This document shows positions 1 through 12,206 of a stretch of DNA of 64,000 bases, piece by piece (position 1 is the stretch's first letter; every line of letters starts with the position of its first letter). The notes under the pieces were generated by a model that did no database searches, was not told the origin of the DNA, and saw only the letters and a list, made by a program, of their open reading frames with translations. The translations under genes and the position numbers were made by a program. Source of the stretch: Eupeodes corollae (Eukaryota; Arthropoda; Insecta; Diptera; Syrphidae). Where the stretch lies: assembly GCF_945859685.1 (NCBI RefSeq), contig NC_079149.1, positions 70,450,991-70,514,990 of the forward strand. Reading direction: 5' to 3'.

Positions 1-3000
1 TCCATACAAATTAAAATTATGTTTTAACAAATATCAAAAATGTGGCAAACATAAAACGACGATTTTGTTTGCAATTACGATGAATCATCTGTTTTTGGTG
101 AGTTTATGAATTCGTTTTTAAGCGATTTACATCTATTTTTTTTTTAAAATAATCTTTTAAAAGAATGCTTTTAACTAAGAATTGTTGAACCTTACTATAT
201 TAAGTAATTATTTCTGCTGCTTTTTATCCACACATAAACACATCATAAGTTGTGATTTCGCTGGGTTTTCATTGAAACAAGCTTTAGTTTTTACTTATAT
301 ATTATTTTGGAATGAAAGACAATTTAAATATTACTTTTTTAATCGCTTTTTTATGGCTTTAACAATAAAATAATAATTGCATTTGAATACACTTACATTT
401 TTTATATAAACGTACATATTTAGTTTATTAGTTAGTAATAACCTTGGCTACAAAGAATACATTTATTTTAAAAACAAACATAATTGCATCGCTGCATTCT
501 AAAATGCGTACATTGATATCATTCTTGCAGACCATTCATTTTTAGAAAGATCATAATTTTTGTTTTTGTATAGGAAATGGAAAAATATCAGATGTCTTTA
601 TTTCCAGAATTAAAATAATTTTAATGTTATCCATCGACCACCAAGACGAACGTGTGGAGTCAGATGCATATTTTAAAATCAAATGATTTTGTATTGAATT
701 TAAAATTCCGCATTTGAAGTCACATGGAAAGGTTTACTGTATGAGATTTGCTGTTCTTGCTCGTATAAGCCAGGAAATGTATTCTCAAAGAAAAAGGTCC
801 AATGACAGGATTTCTACAAATGTAAAATACTTTAATTAACTTTTCATACATTTTTGGCACAAAAATATACGAGTAGCATTTAAGAACCAGTTTTTCCAAA
901 AATTCTTGGAAAATCCCACCAAAAAAAAAAAGCTTTAACCACCTGCTTACAGGAAGCTATCTAGTTTTTGAGATTAAACTTGAAATCATGAATAATTTTT
1001 CATTTCTATGGACAAAAACTAGAGTAGTCAATAAAAGTTGTTTAAAAACCATTGAATACAAAACATCGTTGACTTTTACGTCTGCGTTTCACAAAAATGT
1101 GCGTATTTTTGATAGTTAAATACATTATAATTGCACACATCCTTTAGGTATTAGGTTATATTAGGTTAAATAATTTAAAATCCTTAAATCGTGAAAGTAT
1201 GCAAGAACAACTTTATATTTTCGAGGTCCACATTTTTTTTATTTTACCATATAATTACCTAAACAGCGACACCTTCAATTTCGAGTATGCTATTACAAAA
1301 TAAATAATAATTGATGAAAACTAGATAGATTTCAAGTCGGTATTGTTCAAAATGATAAACATACAAAATTTCAACATTTTCCCCATACGAATAAGTATTA
1401 GGATTCTATCGTTACTGTTTTATATTTTTTAATCATTACTGATATTTTGCTTCAGAACTTTCAAATTATCGGAAGAAAACAATTTATATATATGTATATT
1501 GGATATACATGTACATTTTTTGTAGGCTATTCAATTTCCTACTTCAAAAAAAAAATTCTAGTCAATGGAACCGTTTCCATGTAATCAAGCCTTCAATATA
1601 ATGGTATTAATTTCACTTTTTGGCTGTAAAATTTTGAAATAAAATTTAATGGTCTAAAAAATATCTCAACACATTTTTACATAAAACTAACTTTTCAAAA
1701 CATATTAATTCAGACCCAATTTTTCCCGCTTAATGGAACAAATAATTGACATTCTATAAATATTTACAAATCAGTGATAATAAATAAAAAATATAAAACA
1801 GCGATGATAGACCCCTAAAAATGCTGACCATATTTTGTGTTTTTATCATTTGCATTTTTTGACCCAGCTTGTATTGCAGAAAAGCTTCTGGCTAGCAACG
1901 ACCATTCTGATTTGAAAATACAAGAACACTATATTACTTTGACTACATAATAAAGGATTTATATAGTTTCGGTTGTTTTTTCAAAATTATAACAACTTAA
2001 TACTAGAATTTTCAATTCATTTTTTTAAATCTGGGATAAAAAGGTTATATTTTTGAGTTTGATTTTTTTTTATTCTGGGTAAAGAAAATCACACATATTA
2101 TTTTTGTGTGCATGTTTTCATATTAAAAGAAAAATTAATTTGTTGTTAAAATATTAACAAACAAATGGGATTAGAAAACAAACAAAACAAAATTGAAGTT
2201 GGACAATATGATCGCAAAGTGATCTCGATGCATAAGTTGTGTGTAATATCTTTTGCTTTTTGTTTCATTTCATAAATCAGGCCTTATGTGTAAATGTCTT
2301 TATGTTATACAATTATATTAATAAATGTCACATTTTATATGCGTTGCGTTTGGTCATGTATTTTATTGATTTATACACAAACATTCGAATGTAATCGGTA
2401 TTTTGTTTATGATCCCAAATTTAAACTGTGTGATTGTTATTTATTGAGACTTAGTAGCGGAATACCGATTATGATGGATCCCTTTAGTTTGGTATTTAGA
2501 ATCAAATCGCTATCTTGCGTACATTTTTGTAGAGCTTTACATTATCTCATGCTATTTTTATATATATTTTTCTAACTTATTTAACTTATTTTTATTTTAT
2601 TTTTAATTTCATACGTTTTTTTCTTTCTTTTTTGATTTCTTCGCCATTTCATACAAATTCTCTTTGTGAATGCAAACACCACCACAAAATAAAAAAACAA
2701 AAAATTATTACGTTTGGCAACAACTACCAACTGGCTCTCCGCCGTATTCTTTTCATCATTTCAAAATATAATAAAAAATGTCCAATCACATTTCAAATAT
2801 CATCCGGGCGTGTGTTTAAAATATATGCAACCAAATACCATAATGTTAAAAACTAATGCGCATGTTAATAATTTTTTTTAATGCAATTGTTTAATTAATT
2901 TTTTAACGAAAATGAAAACAAAAAATTTTAATGCAAATTGCACTTAACTAAAACAAAAACTTCATTAATTTTCTTTTATTGTTTGTTAACTTAAATAATT

Positions 3001-3076
3001 GGAAATGTGTGTTGGATTTTTTTTTTCGCAAATACAATTGCATATAAAAAAATATTAGTTTGCTCGATCGACTTAG
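1..3076 (+). other. par-1: par-1 intron, left part (no exon recognised)
   Basis: This AT-rich stretch precedes the first recognisable par-1 exon and ends at an acceptor AG at 3075-3076. I found no conserved coding segment in it. The short open frames at 182-373, 2294-2575 and 2632-2856 have AT-driven, low-complexity translations and no recognisable domain. The kinase and UBA exons of par-1 must lie to the left of the window. Confidence 0.6.
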
Positions 3077-3147
3077 AATGACATCGGCTGTTAAATCTAG
3101 CAGGCATTTCCCAAGGAATGTACCATCACGATCAACCTTCCATTCGG
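3077..3147 (+). CDS. par-1: par-1 (MARK family Ser/Thr kinase) spacer exon, RNVPSRSTFHSG segment
   Basis: This internal exon encodes part of the spacer between the kinase/UBA region and the KA1 domain of the polarity kinase Par-1. An acceptor AG at 3075-3076 is followed by one base completing a codon, then 23 codons whose translation includes RHFPRNVPSRSTFHSG. That motif is a hallmark of fly Par-1 and vertebrate MARK spacers. The exon ends in phase 1 at a donor GGTGAGT (GT at 3148-3149). The ATG at 3078 is an internal Met codon, not a start. Par-1 phosphorylates tau/MAP-type and polarity substrates; the spacer itself is non-catalytic. The next exon, at 5434, continues in the matching phase, giving a serine-glycine junction. 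Identification as Par-1/MARK is firm. The exact left edge rests on a weak polypyrimidine tract. Confidence 0.93.
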
Positions 3148-5433
3148 GTGAGTTTTTTGCTCAGTGTTTTTTTTATTTAAGGTCTTATTTTAATTATTTA
3201 TTTATTTTAACATTTTTAATAAATATTTTGTTTTTATAAATACGAATTTTTATAAATTTTATTTTGTATTATTCTTCTACTAAATTTATGTTAAAAATAA
3301 ACATTACCATCCTCTTGTCGTTGTTTTTGTTAAATCATTAAACTGCTTTTTTTTCATAAAGGATAGACTTTTGCTTTTCTTTAAATTATTTATTTAACAA
3401 AAAAAATATTAATTTGATATTTATCCGAGACACAATACAAATTGCTTTTATTAAAATGCATATTCTAGCATGGACCAAAGATACAATCTTAGTAGCCACA
3501 AATATTACACAACAAGAAAGAGAATTAGTTTCGTTTTGTATTTTTGATAAACTCACTTTCAAAACGATTGTCTGACAGTCATTCAAATTATAATTGATTA
3601 TGAACAAAACATAACTATCCAGATCGATTACTTAGAGTAAATATCGTATCTTCGACGCGTATATTACGGTTAATTTACTTAAAACTTTAGTTTTAAAAAG
3701 TACGTCTATGTTTAATTTAACATTTGATATATGTATGTATGCTGTTGGGATCTTATTTAATATTTTTGGAAGTGTTTTTATCTTATCTTCCAGTATTTTT
3801 GTATGATCTTAGAAAAATCGAAGACAAAATTAAACGATTTGTATGATCGTTTCCTTATAATATTAGTACTTTTTGAGATTTGTTGAGCTGTATCGGTTTT
3901 TTTTTAACGACCAACATTCATTTTTAATAATGAACAATACAATTTCTTTCTCTATGAAAAAAAGTTTAAAAAGGTGATTTTGATATAAGGCCGTGTGCAT
4001 GTTAATGTTCTTTTAAATTTGTTGCCGTATATTATTTCAACATTTCAGTTGTACATTTTCGGATTGAAAAAATTGTTAACTCTCTTCATTTCGAAATTTT
4101 TATTAGGTAAGGTTTGGTTATTTTACTTTTTGTTCGGACAGCTTTTGCTGTCGTGATCTTAAAAAACTCATATAAATTATGATAAAGCCCATATCGTTCT
4201 ATTCTGCGACTATTTTTTCATCGCACTAGTTGTAAGGTCAAAGTGTTTTTATATACGTAAACATTTTAATCTAAAGGGTTTTCCTATAAGGACTTGACAA
4301 CTTTTTATTGTTAATAAAACCCAAACTTCTCGAGTAATTTAAAAAAAAAAAACCTTGACTAAAGTACAATCGAAACATTTTTGAATGGAACTCGGCTTCG
4401 TACATATGCCACCTCGGGGCACGTTTACGACACGGTCGATTCGTTGGACCCAATTTTCGATGACTCTACCTCACGATGAAATTCCTTACCTTCAATTCTT
4501 GTGTCAGCTTAATCTTGGATGGGTATACACCAAGATCTTTAATCAAAATTTACCAACATGTAGTTTGAGCGATGCCTAGTTCTTAAGAACACCTTGTAAT
4601 TGACTAATCTGAATTGTTTGTCTAAAATGTTTGTATTAAAATTGCAAGTGTCTATATTGTAGGGCGAGAGTTATGACCGAAAATTATAGTCAAGGTTCTT
4701 AAAGTTGCGATCACTAGCTTGTAATTTCGGTACGAAATTTTTTAATTTGAAGACGTTGCTCGTTCGTGTACTCTACAATGATGAAAATTTGTATTATTAG
4801 TAAAAGAGTGGGTTCCGAAATTAAATTCAATGTCGTCAAGTCCCTATTGGAACACCCGATACATGGTATTTCATACATTTCGATGGTTATTTAAATCATT
4901 TAGGGTTTCATGATTCATGACGTTATTCGTCAAGTATTTTAATTTTTACTTTTCTTCTATCCAAAAGTTTAAGTGCATCTTTCCAGAGTAACTAAACTGT
5001 AACAAGCTTTAAGTTTGTCGAGTTTATCGTTGTTTTCCTGCATGATGCTTGAATCCAAATCGAACCGAATTCTGAAATAAAAATAATTTAAAAGAAATGT
5101 TTTGTAATTTTGTCTCTTCTTAATTTTTTTCTGTTGTACCTACATATTTATAACACTCATAACACTTCAATCGAATGCATGACCTAATTAAAATTTAAAC
5201 AAATTGTGTCTTGTATAAATGCAAAATTAAAACTCAATTGGAAAATAAATTAAAAAAATAATTAAAATATAACTGAAATTGAAAATAGGAAGATAAATGA
5301 ATGCATTATATGCATATTTTTAAAGTTAATTAATGTATCAAACTTCCTATCCAATCTCTCTCTCTCTTTTTCTTTCTCTTCGAAAATTTATTTGACCTTC
5401 TTAAAAAAAAATCGATACATCACAAAAAAATAG
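3148..5433 (+). other. par-1: par-1 intron holding a mariner-type relic
   Basis: GT-AG intron of about 2.3 kb between two spacer exons. Its only recognisable content is the deleted mariner-like element at 4274-4859. A CT-rich run lies near 5355-5383. Confidence 0.85.
4274..4859 (-). mobile_element. Internally deleted mariner-type element with transposase relic
   Basis: About 586 bp bounded by imperfect terminal inverted repeats. The left end reads GGGTTTTCCTATAAGGACTT (from 4276). The right end, in reverse complement, reads GGGTGTTCCAATAGGGACTT (from 4857). A TA dinucleotide flanks each side (4272-4273 and 4860-4861). On the minus strand, broken translations resemble three separate parts of one mariner-type transposase: an N-terminal YTNEQRLQIKKF segment, a middle segment DLGVYPSKIKLTQELK, and a C-terminal segment resembling the usual NWxxRxxxCxxxRGxH ending. 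The catalytic centre is missing between the last two, so this is a non-autonomous deletion derivative. It sits antisense within a par-1 intron. Confidence 0.75.
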
Positions 5434-5554
5434 GCCAAACCAGGCGAAACAATACCGCTCTAGAATATTCAGGAACAGGAGGTGCAACAGGCGAGTCACC
5501 ACATCCCGGACGCATGAGTTTTTTCTCAAAACTATCATCACGATTTAGTAAACG
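5434..5554 (+). CDS. par-1: par-1 spacer exon, NNTALEYSG / MSFFSKLSSRFSKR segment
   Basis: This second spacer exon begins after the acceptor AATAG at 5429-5433 and completes a glycine codon. It then encodes 39 codons, including QTRRNNTALEYSG, HPGRMSFFSKLSSRFSK, and two bases (CG) of a split arginine codon before a strong donor, GTAAGT at 5555. NNTALEYSG and FFSKLSSRFSKR are conserved in fly Par-1, and the second also has a clear counterpart in vertebrate MARKs just before the variable linker to KA1. The split CG can be completed by several downstream exons (12194, 17913, 20185, 20200), all in a compatible phase. This exon is therefore the branch point for alternative Par-1 C-termini. Confidence 0.95.
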
Positions 5555-8500
5555 GTAAGTCCTTCCAATATAAACCTAAGCATAATAAGAGTTATCTTAA
5601 AAAAAAACATAAATTATAAAAATTAGGTATACATTTCTGTTCTACTTTCACAAAACAACCTAAATTATAACATAACAGCACAATTAATTATTATTAATTT
5701 AATATGTAAATATTTTTTTTATCTTTTGCACAAAAATAATAACATCTAAATTATAGAATAATATTGTTTTTTATGAATAAATGAATATTTATTACATCTT
5801 TTCCATTCCTCGATAATCATCATTTAACAATAATATTAAGCTATGTATTGATTGATGTTGTAATATAATTTAAAACAAAATTATTTGAATTTAATTTTTG
5901 TCTGCCCGCATGATCTGAGCATAAGTAGAGGATTTCCTTTTATTATTTGCATTTAATTTGTTTTTCTATATATTACTTTATGTTATATATTTTGTAGAAT
6001 AAAACGAATACTGTAATTATTGTTGTTACAGTAATGTATTGTTTGACCCTTCTTCCGTTGAAACTAAAAGTAAAAATAAATTAAACCATATAGAATCGTC
6101 ACCATCAAATTGATAAATCTATTCAATAACCATGTGAATTTTTCTATAATTTTTAAATCTTCAATGTAATAATTCAAAATTGTAACATGTTAAATATACG
6201 GTACTAACCAACGTGCGGTTTTTAAAAGGGTCTTATTCACGTACACATTTAGTTCACAACAGATTCATGTAGGCCAACCGCCCGACAGTTTACAATCGCT
6301 TGCCTAGTACAATGTCTTCATCAATCGTTGTTACAACTCAACTATAGGGTTCAAAACAGCGCCTTGGTTTCCAATATTATGATACGTTACTTACTTTTAA
6401 TTTATAATAATAATACATAATATGACAAAAATTCACATGCAGTGTCCATCATGAACTAATCTTTAAGTAAACATAAGTTGTGATTAAAAAAGAGCAATGT
6501 TTTACGGTTTCGTATCAAAAATACTAAACACCGAATGGACTTTTTTATTTTTAAATCATTTCAAATTAATTGATTAATACTAACATTTACCTGTGAACAT
6601 AGTTTTGTATTGTTTTGGACTATTTTCAGAAAGTGGCATGTGTTTACCATCTCCCGTGTCGATTTTTTTAAAGCAAACAATGGCAAACCGCAATTAAATT
6701 AAATCGGACGTCAAATTGCTTTTATTTAGGGTGTCCCATAAGTATTGTACCAAACTGTAGGACATCCACTTTAAAAGATTTTGAAAAATTCAAAACCGAT
6801 AAGACTTCGGTCGCAGAAATATTTGTAATCAATACTTCAACTGCATTTTGATCGATAGTTGGTTTACCATTTAAACTTAAAATAAATCAACTAATCAAAA
6901 TTGACCAAACGATGGTAGTATAGAACTGAGATTCAATCAAATGTATGGACAACTAATATTGCTGAAAGAGAAAAAGGTTAATCCTAAAATATTTTATTTT
7001 TCTTTTATTTATAACCTCATGCGCGTCTTCAAATGTGTATAACTTTCGATTTGCTTTATTTTTCAAAATCTCATTAGAAGAACTGTAATTAGAAAACCTT
7101 TTAATCATGTCCTGACCTAACAGCGTTAATTGTGTTTGGACAATTACTTATGTGGAACCCTGAATAATGTCTTAATGTCCAGAAACATTTTGTCCCCCTG
7201 TGTTAATTCCAAAATTATATACTGTCATAGTTAGAAAGTAGTTATACTTGCAAATAAATTTGTGGTGTCACATTGTTTAAGTCGACTAAAACATGAATTT
7301 GAATCCTTCTTTATTTATATTCGCCTCCTTTCTTTTTTAATAATACCCACCTAACAAACAAAAAAATTATAATTTCCAGTTTTTGTTCAATTTTATTTTT
7401 TAAAACACATTTTTTTTGGCATTTTTTGTTGTTTATTTCAGGTTTAGGGTATTGACAGCTAAAAACTAGAGTATAAAGAAAGAAAATTAAGTACTAATTA
7501 TTTTAAAATTAAAAAAAAAAAAACAATCTTAAATGAGAAAAAAAAAACAAAAAAATATTTGCGCTACGTATTTTTAACCATTAATTAATAACAATCGCTG
7601 GCTATAAGTAGAATTCAACAATAGCAATGCAAATATCTACTTTTTAAATTCTAACAATTCTGTCTTCTGCAGTGTTGCTATGGTTATGTAAAACGTATAT
7701 TTAAATGCCTTTATGAAGATAAAAATGTAATTAAAAATTGTATTCTCTGTCATTAAATCCTCGAATTATCAGTGTATGTATATATTGAAGCAAATATATT
7801 TATGTATTTAAAAATAATATGTTTTCTTCCAATAAGCTTAATATTCCATTTTTTTTTTATTGCAAACAAAATCTCAAATTCGAGTAAATCAGCAATAGTC
7901 TATGCATAATTGTTATTGCCTTCGTATATTATCCTATAAACAAGTTCTATAAAATGTATAACATTCAATATAAGTATTCATTATGCTAATTTCATGTATC
8001 ACACAAAAATTAAGTAATTAAGTTTTTTAAACGAATCAAAATAAAAAAATGGATCTAAAAACAAACCAAATAATACTTTTTTATTAACTTTTCATTGGCT
8101 TTTTTTTCTGTTAGCATGATTATTTTCGTTCGCAATGCAAATTTGTAAGTTTGATGCGGAATGAGTCATAGTTATTAAAGATCTTACTTAAAAGCATAAT
8201 GTTGTTATTAACTATTGCAAACAATTGACTAAAATGTTTATAAGTCTTTTTTTTGAAATATTTGTTTTGTAATTCTATTCACATAAGTATTTACACGAAA
8301 AAGATGCCTAGTTCTTTGAAACCTTGTTGAAATAAAATATTTGAATGACCCCGATAAACTCCAAGAGTTCATTTTCTTTTTTTTGCGAGTAGTTACGCTA
8401 ATAGAATCTTTTAGATTTCTCCCCGTCGGCTCTGTTCTTTTGGAAGTTATATTTTCGCCATTTAAAAAAAAAGTGTTTTGATTCATTTAGGGGCAACAAA

Positions 8501-11500
8501 ATTAATTAAACATTGATGGTTACAATATTTAAATTAATTTGTAAAAAAACACCTGGTATCCATTTTCATTGGTAAAATATGATTTTTTTACGATATCGAC
8601 AATCATTTTATTCAGTAAAACGCATGTTGTTACTTTTTGAATTGGTTACAATTTCATTATAATATAATATTTATTAATTTTCAATTGGTGTTTGGTGTAT
8701 TTTTTTAAAAATATTTTAGTAAATTTATAAGTTGATTTTCATTTATTTAGTTTTCATCACAACAAAATGAATAAAACTTAAAAATTAAATATGAGTGCTT
8801 TAAGGTACAAGTAATAAAAAATATTTCAATTTGTTTACCGAACTTAACAGGGGCTGCACAATGATTTTTCTAATAAATACAATTAAACTTATTATGTTAT
8901 TATTACTAACTTGTTAAAAATAAAGGGACAACTACATATTATTTACTTAACTTACACAACTAAAAAATCTCAATAGCGGACCATTTATTGTGTATTTTTG
9001 AATTGTTTGATAGTTATTATTGTATTATGAACTAAATACTGTATATGTACTTACCATAAATATAACAAAAGAAAATAACAAACATTTAATCCTTTCATCA
9101 TATAAAAATATATAATGGACGGAATAAGTTTATATATCATAATTATATAGTTTATATAATTTTCTGAGAGTGAAAAATAAATGTTTATTATCTGATTAAA
9201 AAAAAATCGTGCTCAGTTTGCTGTTTTCAAAATGCACTCAAATAATTGTTTAAAATAGTTATTAAAAAGCTAAGCAAATACAGTTTAACACATACAAAAA
9301 GTGTTAATTAATTTTATTTTCATATTTCTATGTTTATAAGAAAAACTTCTGTTTTCTACTTTGTTCTAAAAAAAACTTTTCAAAATGTAAACTGAGATAA
9401 CTCTGGATATTTTCCAGTCTCACGCGAAAAAAATGGATAAGGGACAAAAAGGTTAAGGTCGCTCATATGTTGCATAAACGCAGTGGTTTGATGCAATTAA
9501 TTCAAACTACTTTTAAGAATTGTATAGCATATTAAACCATTCTATAGTAAATCTTTAAGAGAACAAAGCTTTCATCAGCTTGAGCTTGTAGTTAGTATCT
9601 TAGAATAATTCATTAATATGAATCCTTTTATGCTGACGATATTATAGCTAAAGTACAAACCGAGGACGGTCCAAATAAATTATTCATACAATTTTATAAT
9701 TCGTATCGAAAAAAATAATCCTTAGTAGAGTATCGAAAGGCCCCCAAAATCCATCTATTGGAAAGTATGGTTATTGATTATGCTGTCAACGCAACTGATC
9801 ATATCCAATTTATCATATCTAAACTGCACTCTCAACACCTCATTACAACCCAGCTCTTTACAAGGGATAGCTCATCTCATCACAGATTGTTCACTTTCAA
9901 TGTTTGTGATGAGTTATTCTGTATGATAAGTTAGTTGGGATGAGTTCGACTGTGTGTGTTATACCCAATCCATAATGGGATGGTTATTTTGGAAGAATAT
10001 AAACATGTAACATATTATTCTAGGGTAATTTATAAATTTACGTTTAACCTTCAATATCTGGTAACAGTAAACCGCTTTCCGTACGGGTCAAAACACCTTT
10101 CACATGAGATATCTTTATACTCTTTCGATTTACATTACTTAAAATTATTTAAAATATTTCTTGATAGTATTTTACCTGCTGTACTTAACAAAAACATCAT
10201 TACTAAATAAAAATGCCTATAACTTTTCTCAGAATTTGTTTATCGACGTAAAATAAAGAAATGTACAAGATACAATGTGTCATATGTTTATATTGTACCA
10301 AAATAAAAATGTCTGTATGATCATACTCGCCCCTCCTACCCGCCCGCACATCAAATGTGTGTATACAAAAAAGCTACAGAAGGATTTTGGGCGAGTTTAG
10401 GCACTCTAATCAGGGTTAACTGCTGCGTTAATCGCCATATTAAAATTTAATTTATTAATTATCTAAACCTTGATCTTATCTTTTCAAGCTTACTTATGCA
10501 TTTACTTTTCGAAACACATTGCTACTTTTGCGGATAAACCAAAATTAATACATACTTTATATAAGAGTGCATTCTACCTTATTAAGTTTTTGCATTAACT
10601 GCTTTTTGAAGTCTATTCGTTTCTATTCAAAACAACTTCTCGTTCTTAGTAAAATTGCAGCTTAAGAATAAGACGGGTTATTTAGCAAAATCATCTACAT
10701 ACAATTTTAAAAATTGATCGCTTGAAAGTAACTCGGACAAAATTAGTTAAGCATTTTAATATTTTTAAAACATAGCATGTGCCTGTAAAAAATTTTGAAT
10801 TTCTTTTCAAACTAATACTAAACTTATTTTGTATTTATTTTTTTTTTTCAATCCTAAAAACAAACGCTTTGAGGTTATTTTTATTTTGAATTTCAAGTTA
10901 ACATGTAAATGTAAAATTTAAAATATTTATATCAGACCTAAAATCATTGTGCAAAGCATTAAAAATACGGTGGATACAGATAACATATAAATGAGTAATT
11001 AGTTAATACAAAAACGAGAGTATATCGATGTTGGACAAATTTAAGTTCAAAATTAAAAACATATATTAAGATATCATTATTTCATATCTTTAAAATAATC
11101 GTATTCTTTTGTATGGAAATGTGTGTATTTAGTAGGGATTACAATTTAAAATGCAAATAAAATGGAAGTGTTTTTAAAAATTAATAAATAGAAATAGGGT
11201 TATAAAGGCTCTATGCATTTGCAGCTTCTTTTCTCGAAATGTAAGCCTTATATAGTCATCGCGTTTTTAGTATACGAATATGTGTATAATCTAAATTGGA
11301 GTATTTTTTACATTAAATATTATATATTATACTCAAATATAACTTTAAATACATACATAATTTATGAGCAGCCTTTAAAAAATAATCAAAGTTCGATACA
11401 AATTTAGCTAATAAAAAAACTGGAACTAATCTTTCACGCAAGACAATCCAAATTCTTATGAGATATTTAATTGAGTTTCAATTATTCATTCCATAAGAAC

Positions 11501-12193
11501 ATTTGGCATTTTCGTAATCGGCACGTGAAAACGCCGAGCCTAAAAGACAAAGATACATTAACCTATAAAAACTTATTTACAATATCTTTATTTCATCGAA
11601 TTGCAATCCATGCTTACAACTCTAAACAATTTCTTCTGAACTTATTGTAACTTATCAAATATAATGTACGAGAAAATGTATTTTAAAAATTAAAAAGGTT
11701 CTTATTTATATACTAAAGTAATATAGTTTTAAAATGGTCACGCTGCAAAGTATAAAAGATATATATTCAACTAAGTTAACAACTCACAATTATTAAAATA
11801 AATCTCAAACGTAAAGGCAATATTTGTTTTTGATTTAAATACAAAATAAATAAAAATACAAAATGGGAAAGTCATTGTGCATTACAAAAAAAAACTTAAA
11901 ATCGCGAAATTCATATTTTTTTAATGTAATTAATTGTGTTTTATCTTATTATTTACTATGTATTCTTCTTTTCTGCTGTTTAATTATGTCTAAAAATGAA
12001 TTATTCTTAAAAAAGAAAACTAAAAAATTTATCCGAGAGCTAAATGCTAATCTATTCGGAGACATTCTCGATTTAAATTTATCTATCTATCTATCTTTTC
12101 ACATTTTACACAAACGCTTATTTTTGTTTCTTTTTGAATCAAATAACATTTAATTTCACTGATTTTTATTTATTTATTTTTCTTTTATTTTAG
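5555..12193 (+). other. par-1: par-1 large intron (5' part)
   Basis: AT-rich intron sequence of about 6.6 kb before the possible alternative end exon at 12194. Apart from the short inverted-repeat element at 6722-7168, I recognise no gene, RNA gene or transposase here. Open frames at 8238-8486, 9956-10210, 11213-11407 and 11863-12153 have no recognisable family. Confidence 0.7.
6722..7168. mobile_element. Short TIR element (MITE-like) in par-1 intron
   Basis: The left end reads TTATTTAGGGTGTCCCATAA (6722 on). The right end, in reverse complement, reads TTATTCAGGGTTCCACATAA (from 7168), followed by GTA-TTG-like bases on both sides. The two arms match over about 28 bases with a few mismatches. 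The 447-bp interior codes for nothing I can identify. The terminus resembles those of several Tc1/mariner-type elements, but the family is an inference. Confidence 0.5.
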
Positions 12194-12206
12194 GCCAAAC
12201 CCGTAA
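12194..12206 (+). CDS. par-1: Possible alternative terminal exon of par-1 (short isoform end)
   Basis: A good acceptor (TTTTATTTTAG, ending at 12193) is followed by G CCA AAC CCG TAA. Joined to the CG overhang of the 5434-5554 exon, this adds Arg-Pro-Asn-Pro and then stops. The product would be a short Par-1 isoform that ends right after FSKR and lacks the KA1 domain. Evidence is limited to the splice consensus, phase compatibility and the absence of a usable donor before the stop. It could equally be a decoy acceptor. The following few hundred bases are AT-rich and contain AATAAA-type signals, which would suit a 3' UTR. Confidence 0.3.

Noticed and set aside
2294..2575. 93-codon open frame in the first intron
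   Set aside because: Composition is AT-driven with no conserved motif or splice-compatible neighbour.
9870..9915. Hairpin CTCATCACA / TGTGATGAG
   Set aside because: A 9-bp stem with a loop of more than 20 bases is expected by chance in a 64-kb window.
11863..12153. 96-codon open frame before the possible alternative par-1 end
   Set aside because: Lys/Asn/Phe/Leu-rich composition driven by AT content, no domain, and it lies inside a par-1 intron.
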